Positions 1-11,561 of a stretch of 64,000 nt of DNA are shown piece by piece. Under the pieces are notes generated by a model that had not been told where the DNA came from, ran no database searches, and saw only the letters and a list, made by a program, of their open reading frames with translations. The first letter of the stretch is position 1. Each line of letters starts with the position of its first letter. The DNA is taken from contig NZ_PXNO01000022.1 of the NCBI RefSeq assembly GCF_003007715.1, forward strand, positions 1 through 64,000, read 5' to 3'. This DNA comes from Marinobacter shengliensis (GTDB taxonomy: Bacteria; Pseudomonadota; Gammaproteobacteria; Pseudomonadales; Oleiphilaceae). A program made the translations under genes and the position numbers.

Positions 1-1262
1 GCAGGTATCGGCGCTCCAAGATCTCTTGAGGCATTCTCTAACCAGATTCCGGTAATTTCTTCTCCGCCTCCAGTGACCACCCCTCGTTCATCGCGAGCAG
101 TCTTCCGGAAAACCAAATACAACGGCTCAATCCCGCTGTCCGCCGGAAAGCTCACGATCAGCTCAACCTGATCCTCAAAGGGCTGCTGGTAGCCGGGTGG
201 CGAATGTTCCTGGCCATCCTCCTGGATGGGTGTCACCAGAATGCTGTAGGGATCAATACCGGAATCCGCCGGGTATTCGGTGCTCACTACCGGGCGGTGG
301 CCGCTGTCATCCGGGTACCACACGAGGGTGAAGTCGTCATCAACCACCACTTCAAAATTCTCGCCCTTGAGCTCTGCGTGAGCAACCGGAACCCGGTCTT
401 TGTATCCGGTGCTGTCGTTGACGTGATAGCCGGCCACCCGGAGGTTTCCGGTGGCATCCACGTGCAGATGAAAACGCACCCGAATGGCCGCCTCAGCCAT
501 CTCAAGCAGTTCTTCCTCGGTGTACAGGGTGCTGTCGCCCAATTTGGATGGCCAGAGTGCCAACAGCACTGCACTGCCGGCGGTGCTGAGTACTCCGGCA
601 CCAATGCGCGCGGCCATGGCCCAGCCTTTTGCCAGTCTCATTGCCGAACCAGAGATCAGGCCCAGCGGCCGCAAGCCGTTTGCCCCAGGGCTGGTGACCG
701 TGGCGGGGGCAAGCATCGCAAGGGTGCCGAAATTGCTGGCCTTTTCCTCGCCCTCATTACTGTCGGTATCCCCGGAGGGCCGGGTGCAAGACTTGGCGAA
801 TACCTTGGGCCCCAGGGGCGGAAGCCCAAAGTTTTCCGAGATCACCACCGGCGGGGGTAGAGGCTCAGGTGGTGGCTCAATCACCGGGGGTTCCGGCGTG
901 TAGTCGAGCTTGGGCGGTGGTGGCAGGCTATCGGAATGAGCGTAGGCGGTGCCTCTGGAAGGAAACGCTTGCCGGTCACCGAAGCGTTTTTCGAAGGCCG
1001 TGACGGCATTCTCTGCAATGGCTGCAGAGGTGCTTTCCGTGGGAACAATGCGCCCGGATACCAGCCTGAAAACGGGAGCCGCCGGGATCTCTTTGAGCAA
1101 CACCAACTCGCCACTGGCAAGCTGGTCTCTTAATCGGGCAGGGGTAGAACTGGAACTCGAAAGGTAGCTGGCCAATTCCCTATCGGAGTATTGGTCCCAA
1201 CCACCCTCAATCATCAACGCTTCATGAAGCGCAAGCGAGTGCGGGTCTGCTATTTTGGTCAC
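1..1262 (-). CDS. S-type pyocin domain toxin, probable HNH DNase (3' end outside window)
   Basis: Reading the minus strand from a GTG at 1262 gives about 420 open codons that run off the left edge. Residues 1-110 are unfamiliar. Residues 113-140 form a proline-rich linker. An FAKSC motif lies at 155-159, a hydrophobic Ala/Gly stretch at 205-236 and WPSKLGDS at 237-244. Residues 260-386 look like the S-type pyocin domain (RVRF, VDDD, TLVWYPDD, FPADSGIEPLYLVFRK). The last visible residues, GIWLENASRDLGAPIP, match the start of the colicin E9/pyocin S HNH nuclease domain, so cleavage of target-cell DNA is inferred. The catalytic motif itself is not visible. An immunity gene would be expected just beyond the left edge. 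No PAAR, Rhs or signal sequence is seen, so the delivery route is unknown. The start is uncertain: no clear ribosome binding site precedes the GTG, and an ATG at 1214 is possible. Confidence 0.8.
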   Translation of the reverse strand, partial: MTKIADPHSLALHEALMIEGGWDQYSDRELASYLSSSSSTPARLRDQLASGELVLLKEIPAAPVFRLVSGRIVPTESTSAAIAENAVTAFEKRFGDRQAFPSRGTAYAHSDSLPPPPKLDYTPEPPVIEPPPEPLPPPVVISENFGLPPLGPKVFAKSCTRPSGDTDSNEGEEKASNFGTLAMLAPATVTSPGANGLRPLGLISGSAMRLAKGWAMAARIGAGVLSTAGSAVLLALWPSKLGDSTLYTEEELLEMAEAAIRVRFHLHVDATGNLRVAGYHVNDSTGYKDRVPVAHAELKGENFEVVVDDDFTLVWYPDDSGHRPVVSTEYPADSGIDPYSILVTPIQEDGQEHSPPGYQQPFEDQVELIVSFPADSGIEPLYLVFRKTARDERGVVTGGGEEITGIWLENASRDLGAPIP

Positions 1263-1436
1263 GTCCGTGTATCCACAAGGTGTTAATCGGCACAATCCAT
1301 GCCTGTAGTGTTGGCAAATGTACCGGAATTGCCGAGCGAGTCCAAGCCTACATTCAGAACACTTGTGGTACTAAGTCGTAAGCCGGCCCTCGCTAATCAG
1401 AAGCATTGCATTCATGGCCATCCCTGGCCGATCAAA

Positions 1437-3425
<1,989 letters not shown>

Positions 3426-3441
3426 CCGTCTCTCCAGAAAA

Positions 3442-4221
3442 TTACTGCATATGCCAGCCGTGGCTGACCACGATCGACTGGCCAGTGAGGGCGGCGGACG
3501 GGAAGGCCGCCAGGTGCACCGCCAGCTCTGATACGTCTTCGAGGGTGGTGAACTTGCCGTCCACCGTGTTCTTGAGCATCACCTTGCTGATCACTTCTTC
3601 CTCGGAAATGCCCAGCTCTTTGGCCTGCTCTGGGATCTGCTTGTCCACCAGCGGGGTGCGTACAAAGCCGGGGCAGATGATGTTGCTACGTACCCCATGC
3701 TCGGCACCCTCTTTCGCCACCGCCCGGCACAGGCCCAGCATGCCGTGCTTGGCGGCTACATAGGGCGCTTTCAGCGGCGAGGCTTCCACCGAGTGTACCG
3801 AGCCCATATACAGCATAGTACCCCCACCTTGGGTGTACATCTGGCGCAGGGCGGCACGGGTCACCAGGAAGGCGCCGTCCAGGTGCACGTTCATCACCTT
3901 GCTCCAGTCGGCAAAGGCCAGTTTATGCACCGGGTCAATGTGTTGGATGCCTGCGTTGGCCAGGGCCACATCGAGCCGGCCCCATTGCTCAATGATAGTA
4001 GCAACCCCCTGGTCCACCGCCTGCTCATCGGTGACATCCATGGCCAGGGCCATGGCCGTGCCGCCCGCCTGCTCGATGGCCGCGACAGTGTCGGCGGCAC
4101 TTTCCAGTGTCAGGTCCGCGACCGCCACCCGGGCGCCTTCGCGGGCGTAATGCTCAGCAATGGCCCGGCCAATGCCCCGGCCAGCGCCGGTGATGAGTGC
4201 AACTTGGTTGTGAAGACGCAT
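3442..4221 (-). CDS. bdhA: 3-hydroxybutyrate dehydrogenase
   Basis: Short-chain dehydrogenase of about 259 residues that oxidises D-3-hydroxybutyrate to acetoacetate with NAD+. Visible are the Rossmann TGAGRGIG near residues 12-19, NAG near 90-92, the catalytic serine in MGSVHS near 142, and the YVAAK tyrosine and lysine near 155 and 159. An AAGGAGA ribosome binding site precedes GTG-ATG at 4224/4221; the ATG at 4221 has the better spacing. The gene sits between the TRAP permease gene and acetoacetyl-CoA synthetase on the same strand, which supports the substrate assignment over other SDR activities. Confidence 0.92.
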   Translation of the reverse strand: MRLHNQVALITGAGRGIGRAIAEHYAREGARVAVADLTLESAADTVAAIEQAGGTAMALAMDVTDEQAVDQGVATIIEQWGRLDVALANAGIQHIDPVHKLAFADWSKVMNVHLDGAFLVTRAALRQMYTQGGGTMLYMGSVHSVEASPLKAPYVAAKHGMLGLCRAVAKEGAEHGVRSNIICPGFVRTPLVDKQIPEQAKELGISEEEVISKVMLKNTVDGKFTTLEDVSELAVHLAAFPSAALTGQSIVVSHGWHMQ

Positions 4222-4278
4222 CACACTGTCTCCTTGTTGATGATCGGTTTGTTATTGGTCTTGTACAGGGCGGTCATA

Positions 4279-5649
4279 TCAACGACCTCCGTAGACTTCG
4301 TTGGGCAGCCAGGTGGCCAGGGGTTCGAACCAGAAAACCAACGCCAGTCCGAGCACCTGCAGGGCAATAAACGGCAGCACACCCAGGTAGATATGGCGTG
4401 TGGTGATCCCCGGTGGGCAAACACCCTTGATGTAAAACAGGGAGAAACCAACCGGCGGGGTCAGGAACGAGGTCTGCAGACAGATGGCGAACATCACCGC
4501 AAACCACACCGGCTCCACGCCGAGGGAGAACACCACAGGGGCCACCAAGGGCAGGATGATCAGGGTGATTTCCACCCAGTCCAGGAAGAAGCCCAGCAGG
4601 AAGGTGATGAACAGCACGGTGATCAGGATGCCAGTGGTGCCGAACGGCAAACCGGTAATGGCATCGCGGATCACATCATCACCGCCCAGGCCGCGAAGGA
4701 CGGCGGCAAATACCGTGGCGCCGATAAAGATGCCGAAGATAAAGGCCGTGGTGCGGCTGGTCTGGTACAGGGATTCCCGCAGTACCTTGACGTTAAGACG
4801 CCGGCTCAAAAGAGCCATCAGCAGGGCACCGAACGCCCCCACGGCCGAGGCTTCGGTGGTGGTGGCAATGCCAAAGAAAATGGAACCCAGCACCGCAATG
4901 ATCAGCGCCATCGGCGGCACCACCGCCAGGAATACATCCAGAAGCGCCCTGAGATCCAGCGGCTCCCGGTTTTTCGGCGCCGGGGCCAGGTCCTTTTTGA
5001 TGAAGGAGGCAATCAGGATGTACAGGATATACATGGCGCCGAGCATCAGGCCCGGAATCAGCGCTCCCATGAACAGCTTACCGACAGACGCATCGGACGT
5101 GCCCAAACGATCCGCCATCAACACCAGCATGATGCTGGGGGGCACCAGAATACCCAGGGTGCCCACGGAACACGCAGTACCCACCGCCAGGGATTTGTTG
5201 TACTGGGCCTGCATCATCGGCCCCAGGGACAACATGCCCAACAACACCACCGAAGCCCCGACAATACCGGTAGAAGCCGCCAGCAGCACACCGACAATCA
5301 CCACGGTAATGGCATAGCCACCGCGCAGCGGGCCGAGTACCCGCACCAGGCTGTGCATCAGCCTCTCGGCAATGCCGGAGCGGTCGAGCATGATGCCCAT
5401 GAAGATAAACAACGGTAGCGCCACCATCAGTTCATTGGCCACCACCCCATACAATCGGGCATCCAGGACGCCGATGGTGCCGTTCCAGGTGAACCAGAGG
5501 TCGGCATCAAAATGTTCAATCAGAAAGTTCGCCAGTACGGCAAACACCAGGCCTATGCCCGCCAATGACCAGGCCACTGGAAAACCCAGCAGCAACAGCA
5601 CCATGAAGGCGGCGAACATGGCAATAACCAGAAGTGTTTCCAAGCCCAT
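4279..5649 (-). CDS. dctM: TRAP transporter large permease (DctM family)
   Basis: Integral membrane protein of 456 residues with about 12 hydrophobic segments and the repeated architecture of the DctM/SiaM large subunit. It carries a solute handed over by the periplasmic binding protein, driven by sodium ions in characterised members. Its start is 15 bp from the end of the small-permease gene and it precedes the 3-hydroxybutyrate dehydrogenase gene. The family call is firm. The substrate, probably 3-hydroxybutyrate, is inferred from the operon. Confidence 0.92.
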   Translation of the reverse strand: MGLETLLVIAMFAAFMVLLLLGFPVAWSLAGIGLVFAVLANFLIEHFDADLWFTWNGTIGVLDARLYGVVANELMVALPLFIFMGIMLDRSGIAERLMHSLVRVLGPLRGGYAITVVIVGVLLAASTGIVGASVVLLGMLSLGPMMQAQYNKSLAVGTACSVGTLGILVPPSIMLVLMADRLGTSDASVGKLFMGALIPGLMLGAMYILYILIASFIKKDLAPAPKNREPLDLRALLDVFLAVVPPMALIIAVLGSIFFGIATTTEASAVGAFGALLMALLSRRLNVKVLRESLYQTSRTTAFIFGIFIGATVFAAVLRGLGGDDVIRDAITGLPFGTTGILITVLFITFLLGFFLDWVEITLIILPLVAPVVFSLGVEPVWFAVMFAICLQTSFLTPPVGFSLFYIKGVCPPGITTRHIYLGVLPFIALQVLGLALVFWFEPLATWLPNEVYGGR

Positions 5650-5664
5650 GATTCTTGTGCCTCG

Positions 5665-6285
5665 TTACGGATGCGGGTGTTCGCCGTTGCCATCACCTTC
5701 GGGCGTGGCAATCTCGCGGGGAAATCGGAACAGCAGCGTGCAGCAACGCAGGGCCCGGGAAGCCAGGGCAATACCCACCAGGGTCATGCCGATGGGCAGC
5801 ACGCTCTTGAAGATGAAGCGATAGGGCAGGCCGCTGGGGGCCTGGGAACGCTCGTTGTACACATAAGAGCTGTAGGCGTAGGGAATCAGCGTTTCCACCA
5901 TCAGGTAGACGATGGGCAGCGCCAGTAACAAGATGGCCGCCAGCTCTATTCTCGCCTGCCATTTCAGGGAAAACCGTTCCCGCAACACGTCCACCCGAAC
6001 GTGATCGTCTTTCACCACCGCAAAGCCCAGCGTGAGCATCATGGCGGCACCGAAGAAGTGCCAGGACAATTCCTCAAGCCAGATCGATCCGGCATTGAGA
6101 ATGAAACGGCTGAACACGTTGGCCAGCACCACCACCAGCACGGCAATCCATAGCCAGGAACTGAGCTTGCCAACGCCAGCCACAAACCGGTCCAGCCACC
6201 AGGACAACCGGTTGTAGGGCAGGCCAGACCCCGCCTGAGCAGGCACGGGCGCCTTGGGGGATTCGTGCTCGTGAGTCACAATCAC
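5665..6285 (-). CDS. dctQ: TRAP transporter small permease (DctQ family)
   Basis: Protein of 206 residues with four hydrophobic segments, starting after about 37 soluble residues, as in DctQ subunits. It partners the large permease encoded directly downstream. The start is GTG. A second GTG two codons later (6279) has a GAGGTG sequence closer to ideal spacing, so the N-terminus may be two residues shorter. A perfect 12-bp hairpin lies between this gene and the upstream binding-protein gene and may lower permease expression relative to the binding protein. Confidence 0.88.
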   Translation of the reverse strand: MIVTHEHESPKAPVPAQAGSGLPYNRLSWWLDRFVAGVGKLSSWLWIAVLVVVLANVFSRFILNAGSIWLEELSWHFFGAAMMLTLGFAVVKDDHVRVDVLRERFSLKWQARIELAAILLLALPIVYLMVETLIPYAYSSYVYNERSQAPSGLPYRFIFKSVLPIGMTLVGIALASRALRCCTLLFRFPREIATPEGDGNGEHPHP

Positions 6286-6311
6286 CTCGACATAATCAGG
6301 GAAAATTCGGG

Positions 6312-6338
6312 GTGGATGCCGGCAACGCCGGCATCCAC
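6312..6338 (-). promoter_or_regulatory. Intercistronic hairpin between dctP and dctQ
   Basis: The arms GTGGATGCCGGC (6312-6323) and GCCGGCATCCAC (6327-6338) form a perfect 12-bp stem with a 3-nt loop. There is no T-tract after it on the minus strand, so it looks less like a full terminator than like an mRNA-stabilising or attenuating structure. Such structures often lie between binding-protein and permease genes and allow excess binding protein. Confidence 0.7.
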
Positions 6339-6355
6339 AGGTTCAGGACTCGGTA

Positions 6356-7441
6356 TCAGTCGTACTGATAGAAGTCCCGGGGCAGGTAGCCCTTGGAGTG
6401 CCAGATAGAGTGGTGTTCCATAAACTCACGCTGGCTGGTCAGAACGCGACGGAACATTTCGTCTCCGGCTGCGATCTCGTCCAGTACTTCGTTGGTGACT
6501 TTCTGCAGCTCACGCAGTACCGGCTCCGGCAGAGTCTGGGCGTTTACGCCTTCCTTCTCGTAATCCCGCAGGGCGGTGGGCTGGGCCCATTCACTTTCGG
6601 CGAAGCCTTTCAGGGTTGCCGATTCGCAGCCCATTTCGATCACGGCGCGGGTTTCAGGCTTGAGCTTGTTCCAGACGTCCTTGTTCACCAGCAGGTGAGA
6701 AGTGGTCAGAGTCTGGTGCCAACCCGGCATGATGTAGTTCTTGATGATCTGGTCCAGGCCCAGCATCTTGTCGATGGCTGGCTGGGAGAACTCGGTGGCA
6801 TCGATGGTCTTGCGCTCCAGGGCCTGATACAGCTCACCGCCCGGAATCATGGTGACTGATGCACCCAGCTTTTCCAGTACCTTGCCACCGATGCCGGCAA
6901 AGCGGATTCTCAGGCCGTCGATGTCATCCAGGCTTTCGATCGGCTTGGCGAACCAACCGGCACCCTCGGGGCCAATGATCGAACAGAGCATGGGGTGGAT
7001 GTTGCGTTTAGCGTAGATTTCTTCAAGTAACTCGCGGCCCTCACCCTGGTAATACCAGGCCAGGTAGGCAGGGGGTTCCATGTTGAAGGGGGCGCCAGAG
7101 TACAACGGCAACGCGGGAATAGTACCCTGATCGTAACCCACCCAGGTGTAACCGGCGGGGTACTTGCCTGTGCTGACGGATTCCATGATTTCAAACGGGG
7201 GTACCAGCTCGCCCGGCTCATAGTAACGAAGCTGGATATTGCCGCCAGAAACCGCTTTCAGGTTCTCAGTCAGGTGTTTGACCGGGGTAGTCAGGCCAAT
7301 CAGATGCGACGGGAATGCCAGGGGCACCTGCCAACGGACTCGTTCCGATGCCAGGGCATCGCTGCTGATCAGGCTGCCGGAAATCACAGCCGCAGCGGTA
7401 ATACCATAGGTAAGACGCGAGAGCTTTTGCTTGATCGACAT
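6356..7441 (-). CDS. dctP: TRAP transporter periplasmic substrate-binding protein (DctP family)
   Basis: Periplasmic binding protein of 361 residues with an N-terminal signal peptide ending near ...SDALASE. It contains the family's extended ligand-binding body, including a conserved arginine in a GLRIRFAG-like segment. I take the ATG at 7441 (protein starting MSIKQKLSRL): an AAGGA lies about 9 bp upstream, whereas the ATG nine codons earlier lacks good spacing. It is the first gene of the operon, about 155 nt downstream of a predicted sigma-54 promoter. The ligand is inferred to be 3-hydroxybutyrate or a related short hydroxy acid from the downstream enzymes. Confidence 0.9.
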   Translation of the reverse strand: MSIKQKLSRLTYGITAAAVISGSLISSDALASERVRWQVPLAFPSHLIGLTTPVKHLTENLKAVSGGNIQLRYYEPGELVPPFEIMESVSTGKYPAGYTWVGYDQGTIPALPLYSGAPFNMEPPAYLAWYYQGEGRELLEEIYAKRNIHPMLCSIIGPEGAGWFAKPIESLDDIDGLRIRFAGIGGKVLEKLGASVTMIPGGELYQALERKTIDATEFSQPAIDKMLGLDQIIKNYIMPGWHQTLTTSHLLVNKDVWNKLKPETRAVIEMGCESATLKGFAESEWAQPTALRDYEKEGVNAQTLPEPVLRELQKVTNEVLDEIAAGDEMFRRVLTSQREFMEHHSIWHSKGYLPRDFYQYD

Positions 7442-7609
7442 GAAATGGATCCTTCTTGTTGTTGTCATCCACCTTTCGGTCTTGGTGCCGAAAGGCTGGT
7501 CTGAGTTGAATCAGACAACGCACGAAACCGCGACTGACCGGTTCGGGTCCAACGAATGTGCGCCAGTGTTGTTTTCGAGCGTTGTTCTGACGTCCTGCAT
7601 TCAGGCTGT

Positions 7610-7625
7610 AGCAGACACCGTGCCA
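7610..7625 (-). promoter_or_regulatory. Sigma-54 (-24/-12) promoter of the TRAP/3-hydroxybutyrate operon
   Basis: On the minus strand the sequence is TGGCACG-GTGT-CTGCT. It matches TGGCACG-N4-TTGCW with one mismatch in the -12 element. It lies between the activator gene and dctP, pointing at dctP, with three dyads upstream. Transcription would begin near 7598. Confidence 0.75.
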
Positions 7626-7689
7626 TCCAAACAAAGTCTTTATTTATCAATTAATTATGATTTTTCCCCATATTCCAGAAACATCGGAG

Positions 7690-7770
7690 CGTCTGGCTGA
7701 CCGGACACTTCAAGACCTTGGTCGGAGTGAAGTGTCCTAAAAACAGGACATATGTCTTGGATTCAGGACA
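7690..7770 (-). promoter_or_regulatory. Three upstream activator dyads YGTCY-N8-GGACA
   Basis: Three dyads with the same 5-8-5 geometry are seen: CGTCT...GGACA at 7690-7707, TGTCC...GGACA at 7733-7750 and TGTCT...GGACA at 7753-7770. Centres are 43 and 20 bp apart, close to four and two helical turns. They lie about 65-145 bp upstream of the -24 element, as expected for a sigma-54 enhancer-binding protein. The last one overlaps the stop codon of the activator gene itself. The protein bound is inferred to be that activator. Confidence 0.7.
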
Positions 7771-9208
7771 GCTTCGCCAGTTTTTCATAGAAAACCGACC
7801 GGGAAATGCCCAGCAGACGGGCGGCCTTGGTACGGTTACCCCGGCAGGCCAGCAGCGCCTGCTCGATGGCCTGGGCCTCCGCCTCGGCCAGGGTCTGGGC
7901 GAGCGGCCGCACCGGCCTGGGCGCCATGGCCGGCACAGTGCGCTGGCTCGCCCTCGGCAATACCTTGAAGATGGCATCGGCATCCAGCAGGTCGCCATCC
8001 TCACTCATGGTCAACGCCCGCTCCAGCACGTTGCGCAATTCCCGGATATTGCCCGGCCAGTCATAGCTGCCAAGAGCCGCCACCCCGGCATCGGTAATTT
8101 CCCCCCGCAGCCCCTGACCGTCGCAGATTTCACCCAGCAGCGCCTCGCACAGCACCCCGAGATCCGCCAAGCGGTCCCGCAGCGGCGGTATGTTGATTTC
8201 CAGCACGTTCAGGCGGTAATAGAGGTCTGACCGAAAACTGCCCTCAGCAATCATCGATTCCAGATTCCGGCTGGTTGCCGCGATGACCCGAACATCCACA
8301 TTGGCCACCTTGTTTGAACCCAGGGGTTCGATTTCCCCCTCCTGGAGGGCCCGCAGCAGTTTCGCCTGCAACGGCAGCGGCATGTCGCCCACTTCGTCCA
8401 GGAACAGGGTGCCCCCGTTGGCCAGTTGAAACTTGCCATCACGGGTACGCCGGTCAGCTCCGGTATAGGCACCCGGCGCCACACCAAAAAACTCCGCTTC
8501 CAGCAGATTTTCCGGAATGGCCGCCACGTTCACCCCAACGAAGGGTTTGTCGGCCCGGGGCGATACCGCGTGGATCGCCTGGGCCAGAACCTCCTTGCCG
8601 GTACCGGTTTCTCCCAGCAGCAGCACTGGCATGTCCCGGCCAGCGGCCAGACGGGCACGCCGTTTGACTTCCAGGGCAGCGGGACTGCCACCAACAAAGT
8701 CCCCAAGGCTGTAACGGGTGCCCCGGGCCTTCTTCGCCAGCGCCTTGCGGGCGGCGGCGAGATCACGGTGCAGGCGACGGTATTTTGATACCAGCGGCGT
8801 CAGCGGTTGCAGGTCATCATAAAGGACGAAGGCAACCGCCCCCTCGATTTCACCCTGCTGGTCGTAATAGGGCAGCCGGGTAACCACCAACTGCTGCTGG
8901 TTGTGTTCCATGATGTCCAACAGCAGGGGTTTGCCGGTTTCCACCACCTCCGGCATTCGGGTTTGGGGTATCACCTGGCGCACCGGTTTGCCGATTGCCT
9001 GGGCTGGGTCGCCAAGGCCCAGCAGGTGGGAATAGCTGCTGTTAATCCAGGTAATCCGGGTATGCCGGTCCACGGCAATGGCACCGGCACTGGCTTCCTC
9101 AAACATGGGAAACAGCGCTTCTATCAGGTCTCTTGTCAGACCACTCTTGTTTTTATCGGTAAACAGCTCGGTCATGTACCGCGTACTCACGGGCCGGAAT
9201 TGGTTCAT
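7763..9208 (-). CDS. Sigma-54-dependent activator (PAS-AAA+-Fis HTH)
   Basis: Enhancer-binding protein of about 481 residues. It has an N-terminal PAS-like sensor region (about residues 30-130). The central AAA+ domain has Walker A GETGTGKE, the sigma-54 contact loop GAYTGAD and an FLDEVGD Walker B. The C-terminal Fis-type helix-turn-helix contains GNRTKAARLLGIS. No receiver domain is present, so it probably senses a ligand directly. It sits between the TRAP operon and the oligomer hydrolase gene, and both have sigma-54-type promoters. I choose the ATG at 9208 (MNQFRP), preceded by AGGG. The GTG at 9247 has no ribosome binding site, and the dyad at 9223-9240 would then lie inside the gene. 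Confidence 0.9.
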   Translation of the reverse strand: MNQFRPVSTRYMTELFTDKNKSGLTRDLIEALFPMFEEASAGAIAVDRHTRITWINSSYSHLLGLGDPAQAIGKPVRQVIPQTRMPEVVETGKPLLLDIMEHNQQQLVVTRLPYYDQQGEIEGAVAFVLYDDLQPLTPLVSKYRRLHRDLAAARKALAKKARGTRYSLGDFVGGSPAALEVKRRARLAAGRDMPVLLLGETGTGKEVLAQAIHAVSPRADKPFVGVNVAAIPENLLEAEFFGVAPGAYTGADRRTRDGKFQLANGGTLFLDEVGDMPLPLQAKLLRALQEGEIEPLGSNKVANVDVRVIAATSRNLESMIAEGSFRSDLYYRLNVLEINIPPLRDRLADLGVLCEALLGEICDGQGLRGEITDAGVAALGSYDWPGNIRELRNVLERALTMSEDGDLLDADAIFKVLPRASQRTVPAMAPRPVRPLAQTLAEAEAQAIEQALLACRGNRTKAARLLGISRSVFYEKLAKLS

Positions 9209-9222
9209 GGGGCAACCCTGGG

Positions 9223-9240
9223 CGTCCGGATTTCCGGACG
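9223..9240 (-). promoter_or_regulatory. Operator-like dyad just upstream of the sigma-54 activator start
   Basis: CGTCC-N8-GGACG, a fully symmetric dyad with 8-bp arms (CGTCCGGA/TCCGGACG), lies 14 bp before the ATG at 9208. Its centre is nearly identical to the dyad at 11562-11579. The position suggests negative autoregulation. Confidence 0.55.
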
Positions 9241-9260
9241 CAGTCACGGAAGTATAGAAA

Positions 9261-9285
9261 GCCCCCGGTCCGGGGGCAAATCGAA
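9261..9285 (-). terminator. Rho-independent terminator after the oligomer hydrolase gene
   Basis: On the minus strand the hairpin GCCCCCGG-A-CCGGGGGC (9261-9277) lies between the hydrolase stop and the activator gene. A short CTTTCT follows it. It would separate the two transcripts; the T-tract is weak. Confidence 0.5.
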
Positions 9286-9319
9286 ATATCCTGTCTTTCA
9301 GAAACCGACCAAACTCGCC

Positions 9320-11428
9320 CTACTCCGGTATTCGAAGCTGGCTTCCGGTATGGATAATCCGGTCGGCGTCCGCCGGTACCGGCAGCACTGGCGGGAGGTT
9401 GGCTTCCGTCAGCGGATTCGCCAGGTCGCCCCTCGGAACGGCCCGAACCACCTGGCTTGGCGGTAATGGCTGGCCTTCGGTGAGATGGGCCCACATCAAA
9501 TCCAGCGCCTGGAAGTAGTAATGGTGAAGGGGGACATAACGATCTCCGACGCCGGGAAATCCGTTGAGCACATCCAGGTGGTGGGCGTTGAGGATTTCGT
9601 AATAGCGCAGTCCGCTGCCGCTGCCTTCCACCTGCCGGTTGAGCCCCACATAGGGCCGTGAGGTGTGATTGATGGGCAATATTGCATCGGCGCGCCCGGT
9701 CACAAACACCGCAGGTTTACCCCGAAGGTTTCCGGTTGCCCGCACCTCAGCAATACCCGAGGCGGCCGCATCGCTCAGCGCCGCTGCATCACCGGTCAGC
9801 TCGGCACCGGTTTCCGGGTGCGTGCCTTGCGCAAGGGCACGCAGGCACAACAGGGCATCCAGGCCGTAGTCCGGCAGGCTGGAGCTGGGAGACACACTGG
9901 CGGCAAGGTTGGTGGGCTGCCCTTCCGCCTGATCGTACACAATGTTGACACCGGCTGATGGGGGTATGCCATTACTGGCCGAGAACAGTGCCGCCTCCGC
10001 CGCCGGAGCCAGGGGTATGACAGCCCCGCTACCGTCAGTGGCGGCCAGGCTGAGGTCGCAGAGGCGATCTTCCACACCGCTGCGGCTGTAGGCATTGGCG
10101 TAGGTCATGGAAATGCTCTGGGCGACGGCCAGTCCGAAATGCAGCGGCGCCAGCAGGTTCTGTTCTGGCTGAATGGCAAATTCCTCATTGAGGATCCGCA
10201 GGGCATCGGTTGCCTGGTCATCCACCGTGGCGCCGGACACCAGGCCTTTGTTGGCCAGTGATTGGCAGATGTTCTGGCCAATGGCCGGAGGATTGAATGC
10301 ACCGTTCAACGGTGCCAGGTCGCGAATGGCCGGGGCCTGATTGGCACACCCCTGATAAACCGCCAGGGCAGTGGTGTAATCCAGCAGGCTGCGGCTGTGT
10401 TCGGTGATCTCGGGCCCCTCTCCCTGGCGAATGCTGAAGCTGCGATCCACTACCGGATTGACATTGGGTTCAGACACCGCAACTCCGTCGATCAGCCCCT
10501 GCTGATCCTGCTCTGCTGCCTGTATCGAGGCACCGCCGCCATTGGAAACACTGGAGGCAATGACCAGGGTATTGTCCGGCTTAATGGTTTTCAGTCGTTT
10601 ACCGTTCGGCAGCAGGCGCCCAAACTTTTGGTTCAGTACGTAGAAGCCAAACTCAACGGACTGCAGTACATGCCGGCCCCAGTCCGCCTCCGGATTGGCC
10701 CGGGAATGGGCATGCTTCCAGGCGAATCGGTCCGGCCACTGGGCGTTGAAGTCGCCGCGCTGGATGTCGGTCAGCGGTGCCCGAAACAGCACTGGCACAT
10801 CCTGATCGGTCAGGTCGCCATCGAGGGTCTGGGCCTGATTGTTCGCCAGGTTGTGGGCACCGGTGCCGGTGCCTTTATCGGTGTACACCACGGCACACTG
10901 CTTCTTTAACCCCCATTCACCGGCCGTACCGATTGCACCATAGACTCCGCGGGAACCGGACGAAGGAGCGGTTACCATACAGGGCGCATCAACGTTGAAG
11001 CTAGCCGGCACCTGCACCATCACGGTCACCGGCACCGGGCTGCCAGGCACAGACATCAGAGCCAGGAATTCCTCACCGGGCACCTGGCCATCACCCGTCA
11101 CCCCGACGTGTGGCCCGAACAGCTCACCGTAGCCGCCACCCGGGGCAGTATCCACCAACGCCCGGTAGTTGTTGTAAATAGCCAGTCGGCGACGCTCCCG
11201 GGCCGTCGGGTTGAGAGGGTCGGCGAACGCCGGAGCGGTGGCAGACGCCAATCCGTCTGCCCCCAGGCCTGCGGTCAGAAGATCGTCGGTAATGCCATCG
11301 TAATCGTGCTGAAGAACGTCGCCCTGGATGAAGTCGGGCAACTGATTGAAGGCGGGGTTGCGGTCGTTGCAGGCAGTCAGCAACAACCCGCTGGCCCCGA
11401 TCAGGGCACAGAGTGTTATGGGTTTCAT
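9320..11428 (-). CDS. D-3-hydroxybutyrate oligomer hydrolase (3HBOH family)
   Basis: Protein of 702 residues, typical of the 3HB-oligomer hydrolase family. It starts with a lipoprotein-type signal ([10 protein letters not shown]). The serine in [10 protein letters not shown] is a likely nucleophile region. It would cleave oligomers of D-3-hydroxybutyrate, released by PHB depolymerases, to monomers outside the cytoplasm. The monomer is then taken up by the TRAP system encoded next door. AAGGA precedes the ATG. A predicted sigma-54 promoter and dyads lie upstream, and a hairpin terminator lies downstream. Confidence 0.88.
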   Translation of the reverse strand: MKPITLCALIGASGLLLTACNDRNPAFNQLPDFIQGDVLQHDYDGITDDLLTAGLGADGLASATAPAFADPLNPTARERRRLAIYNNYRALVDTAPGGGYGELFGPHVGVTGDGQVPGEEFLALMSVPGSPVPVTVMVQVPASFNVDAPCMVTAPSSGSRGVYGAIGTAGEWGLKKQCAVVYTDKGTGTGAHNLANNQAQTLDGDLTDQDVPVLFRAPLTDIQRGDFNAQWPDRFAWKHAHSRANPEADWGRHVLQSVEFGFYVLNQKFGRLLPNGKRLKTIKPDNTLVIASSVSNGGGASIQAAEQDQQGLIDGVAVSEPNVNPVVDRSFSIRQGEGPEITEHSRSLLDYTTALAVYQGCANQAPAIRDLAPLNGAFNPPAIGQNICQSLANKGLVSGATVDDQATDALRILNEEFAIQPEQNLLAPLHFGLAVAQSISMTYANAYSRSGVEDRLCDLSLAATDGSGAVIPLAPAAEAALFSASNGIPPSAGVNIVYDQAEGQPTNLAASVSPSSSLPDYGLDALLCLRALAQGTHPETGAELTGDAAALSDAAASGIAEVRATGNLRGKPAVFVTGRADAILPINHTSRPYVGLNRQVEGSGSGLRYYEILNAHHLDVLNGFPGVGDRYVPLHHYYFQALDLMWAHLTEGQPLPPSQVVRAVPRGDLANPLTEANLPPVLPVPADADRIIHTGSQLRIPE

Positions 11429-11483
11429 GATCGTTCCTTGTTTGTTGTTTTTGAAATCACCTCATAAGAGGCGAAAGTGCCCT

Positions 11484-11499
11484 TGCGGATCCTGTGCCA
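11484..11499 (-). promoter_or_regulatory. Sigma-54-type promoter of the oligomer hydrolase gene
   Basis: The minus-strand sequence TGGCACA-GGAT-CCGCA keeps the -24 TGGCA and the -12 GC with correct spacing. The two preceding thymines of the -12 consensus are replaced by CC. It lies 56 bp upstream of the ATG, with activator-type dyads further upstream. Confidence 0.6.
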
Positions 11500-11561
11500 A
11501 CAACCCAACCATCTGTTTTTATTGATTTAATTTCAAATAACACAGATTCAACAGGTGAAAG

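Noticed and set aside
204..860. Plus-strand ORF of 218 codons
   Set aside because: It is antisense to the S-type pyocin-domain gene, whose minus-strand reading frame shows recognisable family motifs.
3697..5418. Plus-strand ORF of 573 codons
   Set aside because: It is antisense to bdhA and the TRAP large permease gene. Its composition (many Gln, His, Gly, Arg) is that of a GC-rich shadow frame.
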